Notes: generated from the letters alone by a model not told the origin. Positions 35,503 through 44,407 are shown, counted from the first letter of the stretch. The stretch is DNA of 64,000 nucleotides from Marinobacterium_E sp035458585 (GCA_035458585.1 DATHZN010000083.1:1-64000); one strand, 5' to 3'. A program made the numbers and translations.

Positions 35503-36819
35503 TCATCTCCGATTATTTAAGCGCGCGACAATGCGCTGGTGGGTGGCTTCAGTGAGACTGAAGCGCTGCATCAATGTCACCGCAATGAGTTTGAATACGC
35601 AGGGTAAAAAGGCGTAGATCAACGCCAACGCACCGGCCTCTCCCTCACTTTGGTTAAAACCACTCAGATCCAGCAGGCCAAACGCAAGTAGTGCAGCCAA
35701 TGCCAGAGCTAGTTTGGTGCATACATTCCACAGAGCAAAGAGCAGGCCGCTCTGGTCGCGTCCATAGCGTATGCGGTGCCAATCGCACACATCTGCTTGC
35801 AGGGCTTGTGGCAATGCCAGATCTGCACCGAGCATCGCACCGGTGGCAAGACAAATAATCAGAAACCAGCTGAAATCTCCGCTCCCGAGCATCGATGCAG
35901 GTAAGAAAGCGATAACGGCTACCAACATAGCACCTTGCCATAGCCGCTTGCGGCTGCAGTAGTGACTGGCAAACCACCAAAGTGGCAGCGATAGAATGGC
36001 CGCGACGAAGTAGATCAATATTAACTGAGCTCTCCCCGCTTCGTCCGATCCAAGGACTTCAGTGACATATAAGGGGAAGAGTACGCCGGGGATGCCGTTA
36101 GCCAGGCCGTTAGAAAACCAGGCGAGCATTAAGGTGCGGGCCGGGCGATTCCGTAGGACGGTACGAATCTTTCTGGTTGAAGTGATCGCCCTGTGCGCCG
36201 GCCACTGCAGCCGAAATACCAATATCCCGAGTGTCAACGCGACAAGTACGATCGTTATATTAGTAAGCGCTCTCATTGCTTCAAGCTGCGTCTCGCCGCG
36301 AGTAATGAGATAGACAGGTATGGCGGCAGATAGCAGCAGACCAACAACCCCCAAACCCTCCCGAAGACTGGCGACCCGGGTCCGACTTTGATGGCTTGAA
36401 GTGAGGCCCGGCAGCATTGCTAGATAGGGGATCTGTACCAGCGTCCAGCCAAAATAAAGCAAGCTAAGGGAGAGTAGTAAGGAGGCCCCTGGCCAGTTAT
36501 TCACAGGACGCGTGAGCCAGAAAAGTCCCACTGCACAGATTAACGCCCCAGTGGTCATCAACAGGCGTTGTTGGCGCGCACTGGCTCGGTCATTTAACGT
36601 ACCAACCCAGGGGTCGAGCAGCAGGTCGCCGAAACGTGCTAGCATCAGCAGTGCGCCGACGAGCGCAAGATCCAGGCCAAACTCCTCTACATAGAGCGTG
36701 GGAAGGTAAATGAATAGAACAAGTGTAGGAAGCGCTAGCGGCAGGGCCGGTAGCGCGTAGATGAGGGTTTGTGAGGGGCTGATGCCTGGATCAGCGGCTG
36801 ATTTTAAATAACCCCACAT
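35503..36819 (-). CDS. MFS transporter, GPH/MFS_2-like
   Basis: A 438-residue membrane transporter with about twelve segments. The cytoplasmic motif after TM2 (RFGDLLLDPWVGTLNDRAS) and LREGLGVVGLLLS are typical of the GPH (sodium-melibiose/MFS_2) group. Its place inside the Cfa/DUF1365 operon, with its start overlapping the cfa stop by 29 bp, suggests that the substrate is a lipid or lysophospholipid (MFS_2 proteins such as LplT-like carriers) rather than a sugar. That is inference from context. Confidence 0.85.
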   Translation of the reverse strand: MWGYLKSAADPGISPSQTLIYALPALPLALPTLVLFIYLPTLYVEEFGLDLALVGALLMLARFGDLLLDPWVGTLNDRASARQQRLLMTTGALICAVGLFWLTRPVNNWPGASLLLSLSLLYFGWTLVQIPYLAMLPGLTSSHQSRTRVASLREGLGVVGLLLSAAIPVYLITRGETQLEAMRALTNITIVLVALTLGILVFRLQWPAHRAITSTRKIRTVLRNRPARTLMLAWFSNGLANGIPGVLFPLYVTEVLGSDEAGRAQLILIYFVAAILSLPLWWFASHYCSRKRLWQGAMLVAVIAFLPASMLGSGDFSWFLIICLATGAMLGADLALPQALQADVCDWHRIRYGRDQSGLLFALWNVCTKLALALAALLAFGLLDLSGFNQSEGEAGALALIYAFLPCVFKLIAVTLMQRFSLTEATHQRIVARLNNRR

Positions 36820-38026
36820 CGATGGAGCCTTCAGTGAATCCGCCCTCGCAGTAGGTCAGGTAGTAGAGCCACATCCGGCGGAATCGCTCATCGAAACCTT
36901 GAGCCTGAATGCGCGGCCACTGCGCAAGGAAGGAGTGTCGCCACTCTGCCAAAGTACGAGCATAGTCCTGTCCGAAGAAGAACTGTTCGTCCAGGGTTAG
37001 GTGCGCTTGACTGACCTGATGCTCGAGTTTTTCTGGGCTCGGCAGCATGCCGCCGGGAAAGATATATTTCTGAATAAAATCCGCGGCCCGGGCATAGGCA
37101 TCAAAGCGCTCGTTCTCAATGGTGATCACCTGCAGTAGAGCACTCGATCCGGGTTTTAAAAGCTCCCGAACTTGCTTGAAATACGTTGGCCAGTGTTCTT
37201 GCCCCACAGCTTCGAACATCTCTATAGAGACAATGTGATCGAACTGCCCTGACACGTCTCGGTAGTCGATCAGTTGAAATTCTGCCTTGTCTGATAGGCC
37301 AGCATCTGCGATCCGCTTCTGGGCGTACTTCAATTGCTCCTTTGACAGAGTGATACCGGTCACCACCGCGCCAAATTCAGCCGCCGCAACCTCGGCAAAT
37401 CCACCCCAACCACAACCGATCTCAAGCACCCTTTCACCGGGCTTAACGTCAAGCATCTGGCAAATACGACGGTACTTGGTGAGCTGGGCTTCCTGCAAGT
37501 CATCAGTCTGCTCGTACAGCGCAGATGAATAGGTCATGCTCGGGTCAAGCCATAGCTGATAGAACTCGTTGCCCAGATCATAGTGGTAGGCGATGTTCTT
37601 GCGGCTACCCTTGCGAGTGTTGGAGCGGGCCAAGTGAACCAGACGATTGAAGAAGTTCAGCACCGGATGACCTTTCATGACCTCGTCCATCGCGTGCTCA
37701 TTGCCCAGCGCCCAGCGCACCAGTGCAACAATATCGGGGCTGTCCCATTCACCGTCCATGTAAGATTCTGCCCAGCCAATCAATCCGCCACGCAGTAGTC
37801 GCGATATAGGTTTAAGGCTCTTCAGTCTGACTTCGGCGCGAGGCTCGCCCGGGTTGGCCTGGCCAAACTGTAGCTCCTTTCCTGACGGGAGAAAAAGACT
37901 CAGCGTGCCGTACTCGAGCTCCGGCAAGCGACTGAGTACCTGTTGAAGGTAGCGGCGGCTGAGCCAGCCCTCTTCAGCTGTAGCTATCTGACTGGGTGTT
38001 GTGGTTGAGTATTCAGAGGGTTTCAT
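36791..38026 (-). CDS. cfa: Cyclopropane-fatty-acyl-phospholipid synthase-like methyltransferase
   Basis: A 411-residue SAM-dependent methyltransferase of the Cfa family: an N-terminal lipid-binding part, FYQLWLDPSMTYSSALYE, the SAM loop VLEIGCGWGG (about residues 199-208), GITLSKEQLKYAQKRI, and FIQKYIFPGGMLPS. It would methylate unsaturated phospholipid acyl chains. In Rhodobacter sphaeroides a similar ChrR-regulated enzyme (UfaM) makes methylated precursors of furan fatty acids, so either product is possible here. It overlaps DUF1365 upstream by 14 bp and the MFS gene downstream. Confidence 0.92.
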   Translation of the reverse strand: MKPSEYSTTTPSQIATAEEGWLSRRYLQQVLSRLPELEYGTLSLFLPSGKELQFGQANPGEPRAEVRLKSLKPISRLLRGGLIGWAESYMDGEWDSPDIVALVRWALGNEHAMDEVMKGHPVLNFFNRLVHLARSNTRKGSRKNIAYHYDLGNEFYQLWLDPSMTYSSALYEQTDDLQEAQLTKYRRICQMLDVKPGERVLEIGCGWGGFAEVAAAEFGAVVTGITLSKEQLKYAQKRIADAGLSDKAEFQLIDYRDVSGQFDHIVSIEMFEAVGQEHWPTYFKQVRELLKPGSSALLQVITIENERFDAYARAADFIQKYIFPGGMLPSPEKLEHQVSQAHLTLDEQFFFGQDYARTLAEWRHSFLAQWPRIQAQGFDERFRRMWLYYLTYCEGGFTEGSIDVGLFKISR

Positions 38027-38804
38027 GCTGCGAAGCCTCGATTGTAGAACCGAATGTGATTCGGTTGTTCTGGTCTTTTACTCTGGGTTGAAGTTTTACG
38101 CCTTTACGCCACAACTGTAGCGCTTCCCAGTGGATCCCGGCCATCACTTTCAACGTCATCAAAGGGTATTTTACGAATACGCCGAATAACGCTTTGTCGT
38201 TTAACTCCTGCCGTTCACCTGTAAACATAGCGTGAAGCAATGAGCTCTGATTCAGGCTTTGGCGGATACATACGGCTACCCGTTCGGCGGGCGGTTGCAT
38301 TCTGAACTGGTAATCTGCCTGCATAGGCATAAAAGGTGATACATAGAAAGCTTTTGCAGCGCGTTGACGTACCACGGTCTCCCCTTCGGCAACGGGTATT
38401 AAATAGGTGTGACGTTCGCCAAAGGTGTTAGACACCTCGTAGAGTATGACTCCCAGCCTATCAGCTTGGTCATAACAGTAGTAGACACTCAGTGGGTTAA
38501 AAACAAAGCCCAGAATGCGCGGGTAGCAAAGTAGTTTAATGTTAGTCTGATATTGCTCAAGCCCGCTCTTGACCAGTAAGCGGCGTATCTGCTGAGTCAG
38601 TGGTCGGTCAGTACCATCCCCGTGATCTTTGTTGTGCCAACTAAAGAGATTAAACCGGTTGACAGAGAAGAGTCGCATTTTGAAACCGGAGCTCTCAATC
38701 TCATCCAAATCCAGTAAAGCTGACACGACCCTGTAGATAAAACGGTGGCGTTTTGGGGCAAACCGATGATGCATGACCTGCCCAGCGTAGAGGCTGGAGC
38801 GCAT
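38013..38804 (-). CDS. DUF1365 family protein
   Basis: A 263-residue DUF1365 protein: YAGQVMHHRFAPKRHRFIYR in part (HHRFAPKRHRF), LCYPRILGFVFNPLSVYYCYD in part (GFVFNPLSVYYCYD), and EVSNTFGERHTYLIP. The family is almost always found with Cfa and the FAD-dependent amine-oxidase-like protein, but the reaction is not established. Its ATG shares one base with the upstream stop (TGATG), so expression is coupled. Confidence 0.93.
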   Translation of the reverse strand: MRSSLYAGQVMHHRFAPKRHRFIYRVVSALLDLDEIESSGFKMRLFSVNRFNLFSWHNKDHGDGTDRPLTQQIRRLLVKSGLEQYQTNIKLLCYPRILGFVFNPLSVYYCYDQADRLGVILYEVSNTFGERHTYLIPVAEGETVVRQRAAKAFYVSPFMPMQADYQFRMQPPAERVAVCIRQSLNQSSLLHAMFTGERQELNDKALFGVFVKYPLMTLKVMAGIHWEALQLWRKGVKLQPRVKDQNNRITFGSTIEASQHETL

Positions 38805-40156
38805 CAGGCAACGGCTCCTTTCTTCCCAGATGCCAGCGCTGGCGCATGAATCCTGCTATTCGGATCATCAAGTTGCCAGGGTCTGCGAATGCGTCCCAGG
38901 TTCTCTGCTACCGCCAGGCCTGACTGCAACCCATCCTCATGAAAACCATAACCAAACCAGGCGCCGCAGAACCAGGTGTTTTGGGTGCCCTGAATTGACC
39001 AGAGCTCTCGCTGAGCATCGATGGAGTTCATGTCAAAAACTGGATGATCGTATAGATAGCTTCCCAGAATAGTGCCATCGGCAGGCTCATCGATCGGATT
39101 AAGAGTAACGAATACATCCTTGCTTGTATTTAAAGGCTGGAGCTTATTCATCCAATAGGTAACAGCCAGATCATCGCTCTCTGCGTCGGAGCTTGCCAAG
39201 TAATTCCAGGCAGACCAGGCCGAGCGTCGTTTGGGCATTAGGCGCTCGTCAGTGTGCAGAATGGCACGGTTGCGCTGGTATGGAAAGGCTGTTAGCAGAC
39301 GCTTCTCATCGGCGGTTGGTTCAGCTAATAGCGCGAGTGATTGATCTGCATGGCAAGCCATAACAACCTGATCGAACTCTTCACGATGGCCATGGTGATG
39401 TTCTAGGATAACCTTGTTATTGAAACGATGCACCTTGTGAATATGGGCGTTGAGTCGGATTTTTCCCTCAAGTTCTTGAGCAATTTTATCAACATAGTTG
39501 CGGCTTCCGCCCACAACTGTGCGCCACTGTGGTCGATCGTTGAGCTGAACCAATCCGTGATTCATGCAAAAACGCATGAAGGTTAGGGCTGGGTAATCCA
39601 GCATCTTATTGCCGGGCGTCGACCAAATGGCTGCACTCATTGGTATGAGGTGGTCGTAGATAAAGGTTCTACTATACCCTTCTCTTTTCAGCAGCTGTCC
39701 GAGCGACAAACTCACTATGCTCGGGTCGTTAAGCAACCTGTCTGAGTTACGATAGAAACGTAAAATGTCCGCAAGCAACCGCCAATGTCTAATGGAGCTT
39801 AGGTGGCTTCGTTGTGCAAAAAAGCCGTTCAGGCCGGAGCCACTGTACTCCAGACGACCCCGGTCGATGGATACCCCGAAAGTCATATCGGTTTCGGCGT
39901 TATCGACTCCTAAGTGATCAAATAGATTAATTAGATTCGGGTAGTTGACAGGGTTGTAAACTATGAACCCCGTGTCTACGCCTCGTTTACCTTCGGGCGT
40001 ATCAATATCAACCGTGTGCGAGTGGCCGCCAAGGCGATCATCCTTTTCGAACAGGGTGACGTCGTGGCGCTGGTTTAGCAACCAAGCGGCTGACAGACCT
40101 GAGATCCCCGAGCCGATAACTGCAATTTTCAGCGGTTTAATATAACGAACGTTCAT
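38804..40156 (-). CDS. FAD-dependent amine-oxidase-like oxidoreductase
   Basis: A 450-residue flavoprotein: the dinucleotide fold IAVIGSGISGLSAAWLL (about residues 10-26), then FEKDDRLGGHSHTV, FIVYNPVNYPNL, MPMSAAIWS-like and the C-terminal FAD contact NTWFCGAWFGYGFHEDGLQSG in part (WFGYGFHEDGL). Relatives in sigma-ChrR regulons are associated with unsaturated or furan fatty acid formation. I chose the ATG at 40156, five bases after AAAGGA; the longer frame to 40222 would start upstream of the predicted promoter. It is the first gene of the reverse operon. Confidence 0.92.
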   Translation of the reverse strand: MNVRYIKPLKIAVIGSGISGLSAAWLLNQRHDVTLFEKDDRLGGHSHTVDIDTPEGKRGVDTGFIVYNPVNYPNLINLFDHLGVDNAETDMTFGVSIDRGRLEYSGSGLNGFFAQRSHLSSIRHWRLLADILRFYRNSDRLLNDPSIVSLSLGQLLKREGYSRTFIYDHLIPMSAAIWSTPGNKMLDYPALTFMRFCMNHGLVQLNDRPQWRTVVGGSRNYVDKIAQELEGKIRLNAHIHKVHRFNNKVILEHHHGHREEFDQVVMACHADQSLALLAEPTADEKRLLTAFPYQRNRAILHTDERLMPKRRSAWSAWNYLASSDAESDDLAVTYWMNKLQPLNTSKDVFVTLNPIDEPADGTILGSYLYDHPVFDMNSIDAQRELWSIQGTQNTWFCGAWFGYGFHEDGLQSGLAVAENLGRIRRPWQLDDPNSRIHAPALASGKKGAVA

Positions 40157-40190
40157 CTGATTCCTTTGGATTTCCATGCGATTGACAGGG

Positions 40191-40221
40191 ATACTACGCT
40201 GGCTGTTATGTTGGTGGATCA
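40191..40221 (-). promoter_or_regulatory. Candidate ECF sigma promoter for the FAD/DUF1365/cfa operon
   Basis: Read on the minus strand, TGATCC (40221-40216) is followed after 19 bases by TAGTAT (40196-40191). TGATCC with about 18 bases to a TA-rich -10 is the pattern reported for RpoE-ChrR promoters of Rhodobacter sphaeroides. It would give a leader of about 30 bases with the AAAGGA site before the ATG at 40156. Confidence 0.6.
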
Positions 40222-40270
40222 TTGCGAATAAACTAGCTTGTGGGGGTAATGAGGGCTATTGTGAGTGTAG

Positions 40271-40300
40271 TGATCTAGCACTTTCATCCCACCGTATAGG
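40271..40300 (+). promoter_or_regulatory. Candidate autoregulatory ECF promoter of the sigma factor
   Basis: TGATCT (40271-40276), 18 bases, TATAGG (40295-40300). The predicted start near 40307 gives a leader of about 32 bases containing AAGGAG (40328-40333) ahead of the GTG at 40339. This supports the shorter sigma start. It mirrors the minus-strand promoter 50 bp away. Confidence 0.6.
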
Positions 40301-40338
40301 AGCAGCATGTGAGTCAAGATAAGCCAAAAGGAGCTGAT

Positions 40339-40920
40339 GTGAACGCTGCTGCCGTGCTCTTGGAAGATAAAAAGAAGCAGATCCGCGATGAGTGGTCCGC
40401 CGTTTTGAGCTCTCTTGCTGAGAGCCGAGACAAGATCGCATTTTCGCGTCTGTATGAATACTTTGCGCCGCGAGTCAAAGCCTACATCATACGATTTGGT
40501 ATGAGCCCAGCTTCTGCTGAGGAGCTTACTCAAGAGTCGATGCTCGCGGTGTGGCGCAAAGCCCATCTCTACAACCGTAGTAAGGCCAGTGCAAGCACTT
40601 GGATTTTTACTCTCGCGCGCAACCAGTGCATCGACCGGCTGAGGCGCGAGAAGGCTGTGGAGTATGAGTTGCCTGAAGAGGAGGCTGATCCTGATCAGCG
40701 TCATTATGGCGAACATGCAGTTGTAGCGAAGCGTATGGAAGATGCTATCGCTCAGCTACCTGAGGCGCAGGCACAGGTCCTTTATCTCTCATATTACGAG
40801 GGCAAGAGTCACTCCGAGATTGCAGAGCAGCTCGGAATTCCTCTTGGTAGTGTTAAATCAAGATTACGTTTGGCGTTTTCTAAGTTGAAAGCGCACTGGG
40901 GTGAAGATAGTGAAAATTAG
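40339..40920 (+). CDS. rpoE: ECF sigma factor, RpoE/ChrR-partnered group
   Basis: A 193-residue ECF sigma factor. Region 2 includes FSRLYEYFAPRVKAYIIRFG, in part YEYFAPRVKAYI, LTQESMLAVWRKAHLY and the -10 element contact STWIFTLARNQCIDRLRR. Region 4 includes LPEAQAQVLYLSYYEGKSHSEIAEQLGIPLGSVKSRL in part (HSEIAEQLGIPLGSVKSR). It directs RNA polymerase to photooxidative-stress promoters. I chose the GTG at 40339, five bases after AAGGAG, over the GTG at 40309, because the likely promoter overlaps the latter. It overlaps chrR by 11 bp, the usual sigma/anti-sigma coupling. Confidence 0.9.
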   Translation: MNAAAVLLEDKKKQIRDEWSAVLSSLAESRDKIAFSRLYEYFAPRVKAYIIRFGMSPASAEELTQESMLAVWRKAHLYNRSKASASTWIFTLARNQCIDRLRREKAVEYELPEEEADPDQRHYGEHAVVAKRMEDAIAQLPEAQAQVLYLSYYEGKSHSEIAEQLGIPLGSVKSRLRLAFSKLKAHWGEDSEN

Positions 40921-41557
40921 CCACCACTTTGACGACGCAACTCTAGTAGCGTACTCAAGTGGCACGCTGACGAAAGGGATGGCGTTGCTGGTTGAGAGCC
41001 ACTTAGAGATGTGTAAGCAGTGCACGGAGCACGTGCATACATCGAACAGAATTGGCGGAGATTTATTGACCAAGATAGCGCCAGTTGCCATGCAACGCGG
41101 CTCACTTGATCAGGTGCTCGGGATGCTGGACAGCGTCGATATGGAAGTTCCGGTTGAGAACGAGGTCTCCGCTTCGGGCGAGGTGCCACAGTCACTCGCA
41201 GCAATTATCGGTTGCGATCTCGATAAGTTGGACTGGAAGTCCATGGGGTTGGGGGTTCAGCAGTTCGACCTCAAGCTCGGTGGAAGCGGTGCAACACGAC
41301 TTTTGCGGATACAACCCGGTGTCTCCGTACCGCACCACACACACAGCGGCAATGAGCTAACGCTCATTTTACGTGGTTCTTACAGCGACGAAATCGGGCG
41401 TTTTCAGGTTGGCGACGTGGCTGACTTGGATGATCAGCTAGAGCATCAACCAATCGTGGATACACGCGAGGAGTGTATCTGTCTGATTGCGACCGATGCA
41501 CCTCTTAAGTTTAGCGGACTGATGGGCAAACTAGTGCAGCCATTTATTGGTCTCTAA
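40910..41557 (+). CDS. chrR: ChrR-type zinc anti-sigma factor with cupin domain
   Basis: A 215-residue protein matching R. sphaeroides ChrR. The N-terminal zinc anti-sigma domain has His6, His31, Cys35 and Cys38 (HLEMCKQC), the same residue numbers as in the Rhodobacter protein, which supports the GTG at 40910 over that at 40901. The C-terminal cupin (about 125-200) keeps its metal ligands His143, His145, Glu149 and His179 (PHHTHSGNE, LEHQP). It should hold the sigma factor inactive and release it on singlet oxygen. GGGGTGA precedes the start. Confidence 0.93.
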   Translation: MKISHHFDDATLVAYSSGTLTKGMALLVESHLEMCKQCTEHVHTSNRIGGDLLTKIAPVAMQRGSLDQVLGMLDSVDMEVPVENEVSASGEVPQSLAAIIGCDLDKLDWKSMGLGVQQFDLKLGGSGATRLLRIQPGVSVPHHTHSGNELTLILRGSYSDEIGRFQVGDVADLDDQLEHQPIVDTREECICLIATDAPLKFSGLMGKLVQPFIGL

Positions 41558-41584
41558 AATACGAGCTGAGTATAACCTTTGAGG

Positions 41585-41612
41585 GCCGGTGCTGACGCAC
41601 CGGCTTTCTTAT
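41585..41612 (+). terminator. Hairpin with T-rich tract between chrR and the photolyase gene
   Basis: GCCGGTGC (41585-41592) pairs with GCACCGGC (41597-41604) over a TGAC loop, followed by TTTCTTATTT. The interrupted T-tract suggests partial termination with read-through into the photolyase gene 30 bp downstream. Confidence 0.65.
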
Positions 41613-41641
41613 TTCTGACTTCCTACTCGAGGAGTTGTCGA

Positions 41642-43030
41642 ATGAATCTAATCTGGTTTAGAAACGATCTGCGAATCCACGCAAATCCGGCCCTTCAAGC
41701 GGCTGTTGCAACCGGAGACCCCTGTATCGCTTTTGTCTGTCTGACACCAAAAAGTTGGGATGAGCACAATGAAGGGCCTGTCCGTATGGGTTTCTGGCGC
41801 GCGCGTCTTGTTGAGGTTGCGGCCGAACTTGCTCAGCTCAACATTCCTCTCAAAGTACTTGATGCTGGTCACTTTAATGGCTGCGCAGCAGCGGTTGTGA
41901 AGTTGGCACAACAATCCTCAGCCACCGCACTCTACTTCAATCATGAGTATCCACTAAACGAACGCTTGCGCGATCAGAAAGTTTGCCTTGCGATGGATTC
42001 TGTTGGTGTAACCTGTCATAGCTTTCACGGTGAGCTGATTATCCCGCCCGGCGAGGTGAAGACGGGGCAGGGGACAGATTTCAAGGTTTATACCCCTTTT
42101 TCGCGTGCTTGGCGCAAGCGACTGGCCGATTTTGATCGTCCCATTAAGGCACTGCAGCAGAAGGCGCCTGTCACCGAGATCCTATCAGACCCTGTGCCCT
42201 CTGATCTTGGCTGGCGCGAGTTGAACTATCGGGAGGATCTTTGGCCGGTCTCCAGCGAGGCTATTCGCTCACAGGTCTACCGTTTCGTTGAGCAATCTGA
42301 AGCTGACTACGCTGAGCAACGCAATTTTCCGGCTGTCGAGGGCACCTCGAAGCTGTCGCCTTACCTGACTATTGGTGCGGTATCACCCCTTCAGCTTCTA
42401 CATGTGCTTCGTAATCACTATGCTGATGAGCGTTGGTTAGAGGGTAGTTGGCTTAATGAGATCATCTGGCGTGAGTTCTACCGACACCTTCTTGTTGCGT
42501 TTCCAGAACTTAGCAAGTTGGAACCCTTTAGGCCTGAGACCGAAGCCCGGATTACCTGGATTGATGATTCACAAGCTTTTGACGCCTGGTGTCGTGGAGA
42601 GACCGGTTTCCCAATTGTAGATGCTGCGATGAAGCAATTGCTGGAGACCGGCTGGATGCATAACCGCCTGCGTATGATCGTTGCGTCTTTTCTAACAAAA
42701 TTATTGGGCGTTGATTGGCGTTTGGGTGAAAAGTTCTTTATGCAGCAGCTAATTGACGCAGATTTTGCCTCCAATTTAGGCGGATGGCAGTGGTCAGCGT
42801 CAACGGGCGCCGACGCCGCACCCTACTTTCGTATTTTCAATCCAATCACTCAAAGTCAGAAGTTCGATGCTCAGGGGGTATTTTTACAACGCTGGCTGCC
42901 CGAGTTGTCTAATGTGCCTGTAAAACAGCGCCATTTGCCTGGCGCTGCTAGTCAGTTCGGCAGGCCGTTGCCAATAATTGATTACTCGAGCGCGCGCAAA
43001 AGGGCGTTGGACAGTTACAATAGCGCCTAA
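41642..43030 (+). CDS. phrB: Deoxyribodipyrimidine photolyase
   Basis: A 462-residue class I cryptochrome/photolyase: the N-terminal antenna domain starts MNLIWFRNDLRIHANPAL, and the FAD domain shows WLNEIIWREFYRHLLVAFP, GFPIVDAAMKQL, GWMHNRLRMIVASFL and GGWQWSASTGADAAPYFRIFNP, each cited in part. It repairs cyclobutane dimers in DNA with blue light. The ATG at 41642 follows GAGGAG. Its place behind sigma-chrR agrees with known RpoE-ChrR regulons, where phr is a target. Confidence 0.95.
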   Translation: MNLIWFRNDLRIHANPALQAAVATGDPCIAFVCLTPKSWDEHNEGPVRMGFWRARLVEVAAELAQLNIPLKVLDAGHFNGCAAAVVKLAQQSSATALYFNHEYPLNERLRDQKVCLAMDSVGVTCHSFHGELIIPPGEVKTGQGTDFKVYTPFSRAWRKRLADFDRPIKALQQKAPVTEILSDPVPSDLGWRELNYREDLWPVSSEAIRSQVYRFVEQSEADYAEQRNFPAVEGTSKLSPYLTIGAVSPLQLLHVLRNHYADERWLEGSWLNEIIWREFYRHLLVAFPELSKLEPFRPETEARITWIDDSQAFDAWCRGETGFPIVDAAMKQLLETGWMHNRLRMIVASFLTKLLGVDWRLGEKFFMQQLIDADFASNLGGWQWSASTGADAAPYFRIFNPITQSQKFDAQGVFLQRWLPELSNVPVKQRHLPGAASQFGRPLPIIDYSSARKRALDSYNSA

Positions 43031-43087
43031 TATCGACACAAATCTGACTAAGATATTGTGTCAGGACGTCGTGCTTTGGAGAGCTTA

Positions 43088-44407
43088 ATGGATTGGCACA
43101 AACTTCTATCACCCAAACGTTTTGGGCATGCTCAGCTAAACGCGCAAGAGCGCGGTCGGAGTCAGTTTCATAAAGACCATGATCGTATCATCTTCTCAAG
43201 CGCATTCCGCCGTCTGGGGCGCAAGACGCAGGTGCACCCGCTGGCACTCAATGACCATATTCACACACGTCTTACTCACTCGATTGAGGTGGGCAGTCTT
43301 GGACGTAGCCTCGGTATTCGTGCTGGGGAGTTGATCGCCGACCAACTGCCTCAGGATATATCGCCGGATGATCTGGGTACTATTGTGCAGTCCGCCTGTC
43401 TGGCTCATGACATCGGAAATCCCCCCTTTGGTCATGCCGGAGAGTATGCTATCCGTGACTGGTTTCGTCAGCGCCAAGACGATAGACGATTCGCTGAGCT
43501 CACCCCCGAGGAGTGGCAGGATCTATCCACTTTTGAGGGTAACGCTCAGGGCTTCAGAGTTGTGACACGTATTGAGAACCACCTGTTCAACGGCGGTCTG
43601 CGACTTACACATGCAACTCTCGGTACTCTGTTGAAATACCCCTGGACCGCTCGTCATGGTGGAAAGAGAGGGAAGTTCAGCTGTTATCAGACAGAGCTCG
43701 AGATTCTCGAGGCACTCGGACGCGACCTTGGACTCGCCCGGCTCGAGTCTGATCGCTGGTGCCGTCACCCTCTGAGCTTTCTTATGGAGGCGGCAGACGA
43801 TATCTGTTATGCCATTTTGGACCTTGAGGATGCCATAGAACTGGGCCTATTGCAGTTTGAGGAGGTGAAACCCATCCTTCTTAAACTTTGCGGTGATCTC
43901 AGTTTTGATGATGAGATCTTCGCCACTCAGGCGTCTTCTCGCCGTAAAATATCGGCACTGCGCGGCCGTGCAATGGAGAATATGGTCAACTCGGCCGTTG
44001 AGGTGTTTGCGGACCAGTTACAATCGCTCATGTCCGGTGATTATCATGGAGAGCTACTCAGCGATGGTGATCCGATGGTCCGTGACGGGCTCGCTGAAGC
44101 GAAACGCATAGCACAACTTCGGGTATTTCCGGATACTCGCAAAGCCGAATTGGAGGTGGGGGCTTATACGATTCTCGGTGTGCTGGTGGAGGCGTTTATT
44201 GAAGCGGTGTGGGAGCAGCATGATAAAGGCGTGGATAATCTCTGTTACCGTAGCGAGAAGATCATGAGTCTGATGGGCATCCACGCCCCGTCACCAAAGG
44301 AGTCTCTGTACGCGAGCTACATGCGTGCACTCGACTTTATCTCGGGTATGACTGACTCTTATGCCAGCTACCTGGCACGGCAAATCGGTGGCGGTATTCG
44401 TGTTTAA
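43088..44407 (+). CDS. dgt: Deoxyguanosinetriphosphate triphosphohydrolase-like protein
   Basis: A 439-residue HD-domain dNTP triphosphohydrolase: HKDHDRIIFSSAFRRLGRKTQV in part (DRIIFSSAFRRL), HTRLTHSIEV, the HD pair in CLAHDIGNPPFGHAGE, and FLMEAADDICYAILDLEDA in part (EAADDICYAI). It hydrolyses dGTP (or dNTPs) to the nucleoside and triphosphate. I chose the ATG at 43088 (MDWHKLLSPKRFG), with GGAG upstream. It stands 57 bp downstream of the photolyase gene. Confidence 0.93.
   Translation: MDWHKLLSPKRFGHAQLNAQERGRSQFHKDHDRIIFSSAFRRLGRKTQVHPLALNDHIHTRLTHSIEVGSLGRSLGIRAGELIADQLPQDISPDDLGTIVQSACLAHDIGNPPFGHAGEYAIRDWFRQRQDDRRFAELTPEEWQDLSTFEGNAQGFRVVTRIENHLFNGGLRLTHATLGTLLKYPWTARHGGKRGKFSCYQTELEILEALGRDLGLARLESDRWCRHPLSFLMEAADDICYAILDLEDAIELGLLQFEEVKPILLKLCGDLSFDDEIFATQASSRRKISALRGRAMENMVNSAVEVFADQLQSLMSGDYHGELLSDGDPMVRDGLAEAKRIAQLRVFPDTRKAELEVGAYTILGVLVEAFIEAVWEQHDKGVDNLCYRSEKIMSLMGIHAPSPKESLYASYMRALDFISGMTDSYASYLARQIGGGIRV

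Noticed and set aside
40309..40338. Upstream GTG as start of the sigma factor
   Set aside because: The likely -10 element and transcription start lie immediately before it, and the GTG at 40339 has a better placed AAGGAG.
40219..40716. Minus-strand 165-residue ORF over the sigma factor gene
   Set aside because: It is antisense to the clearly recognised ECF sigma factor and runs through the divergent promoter region.
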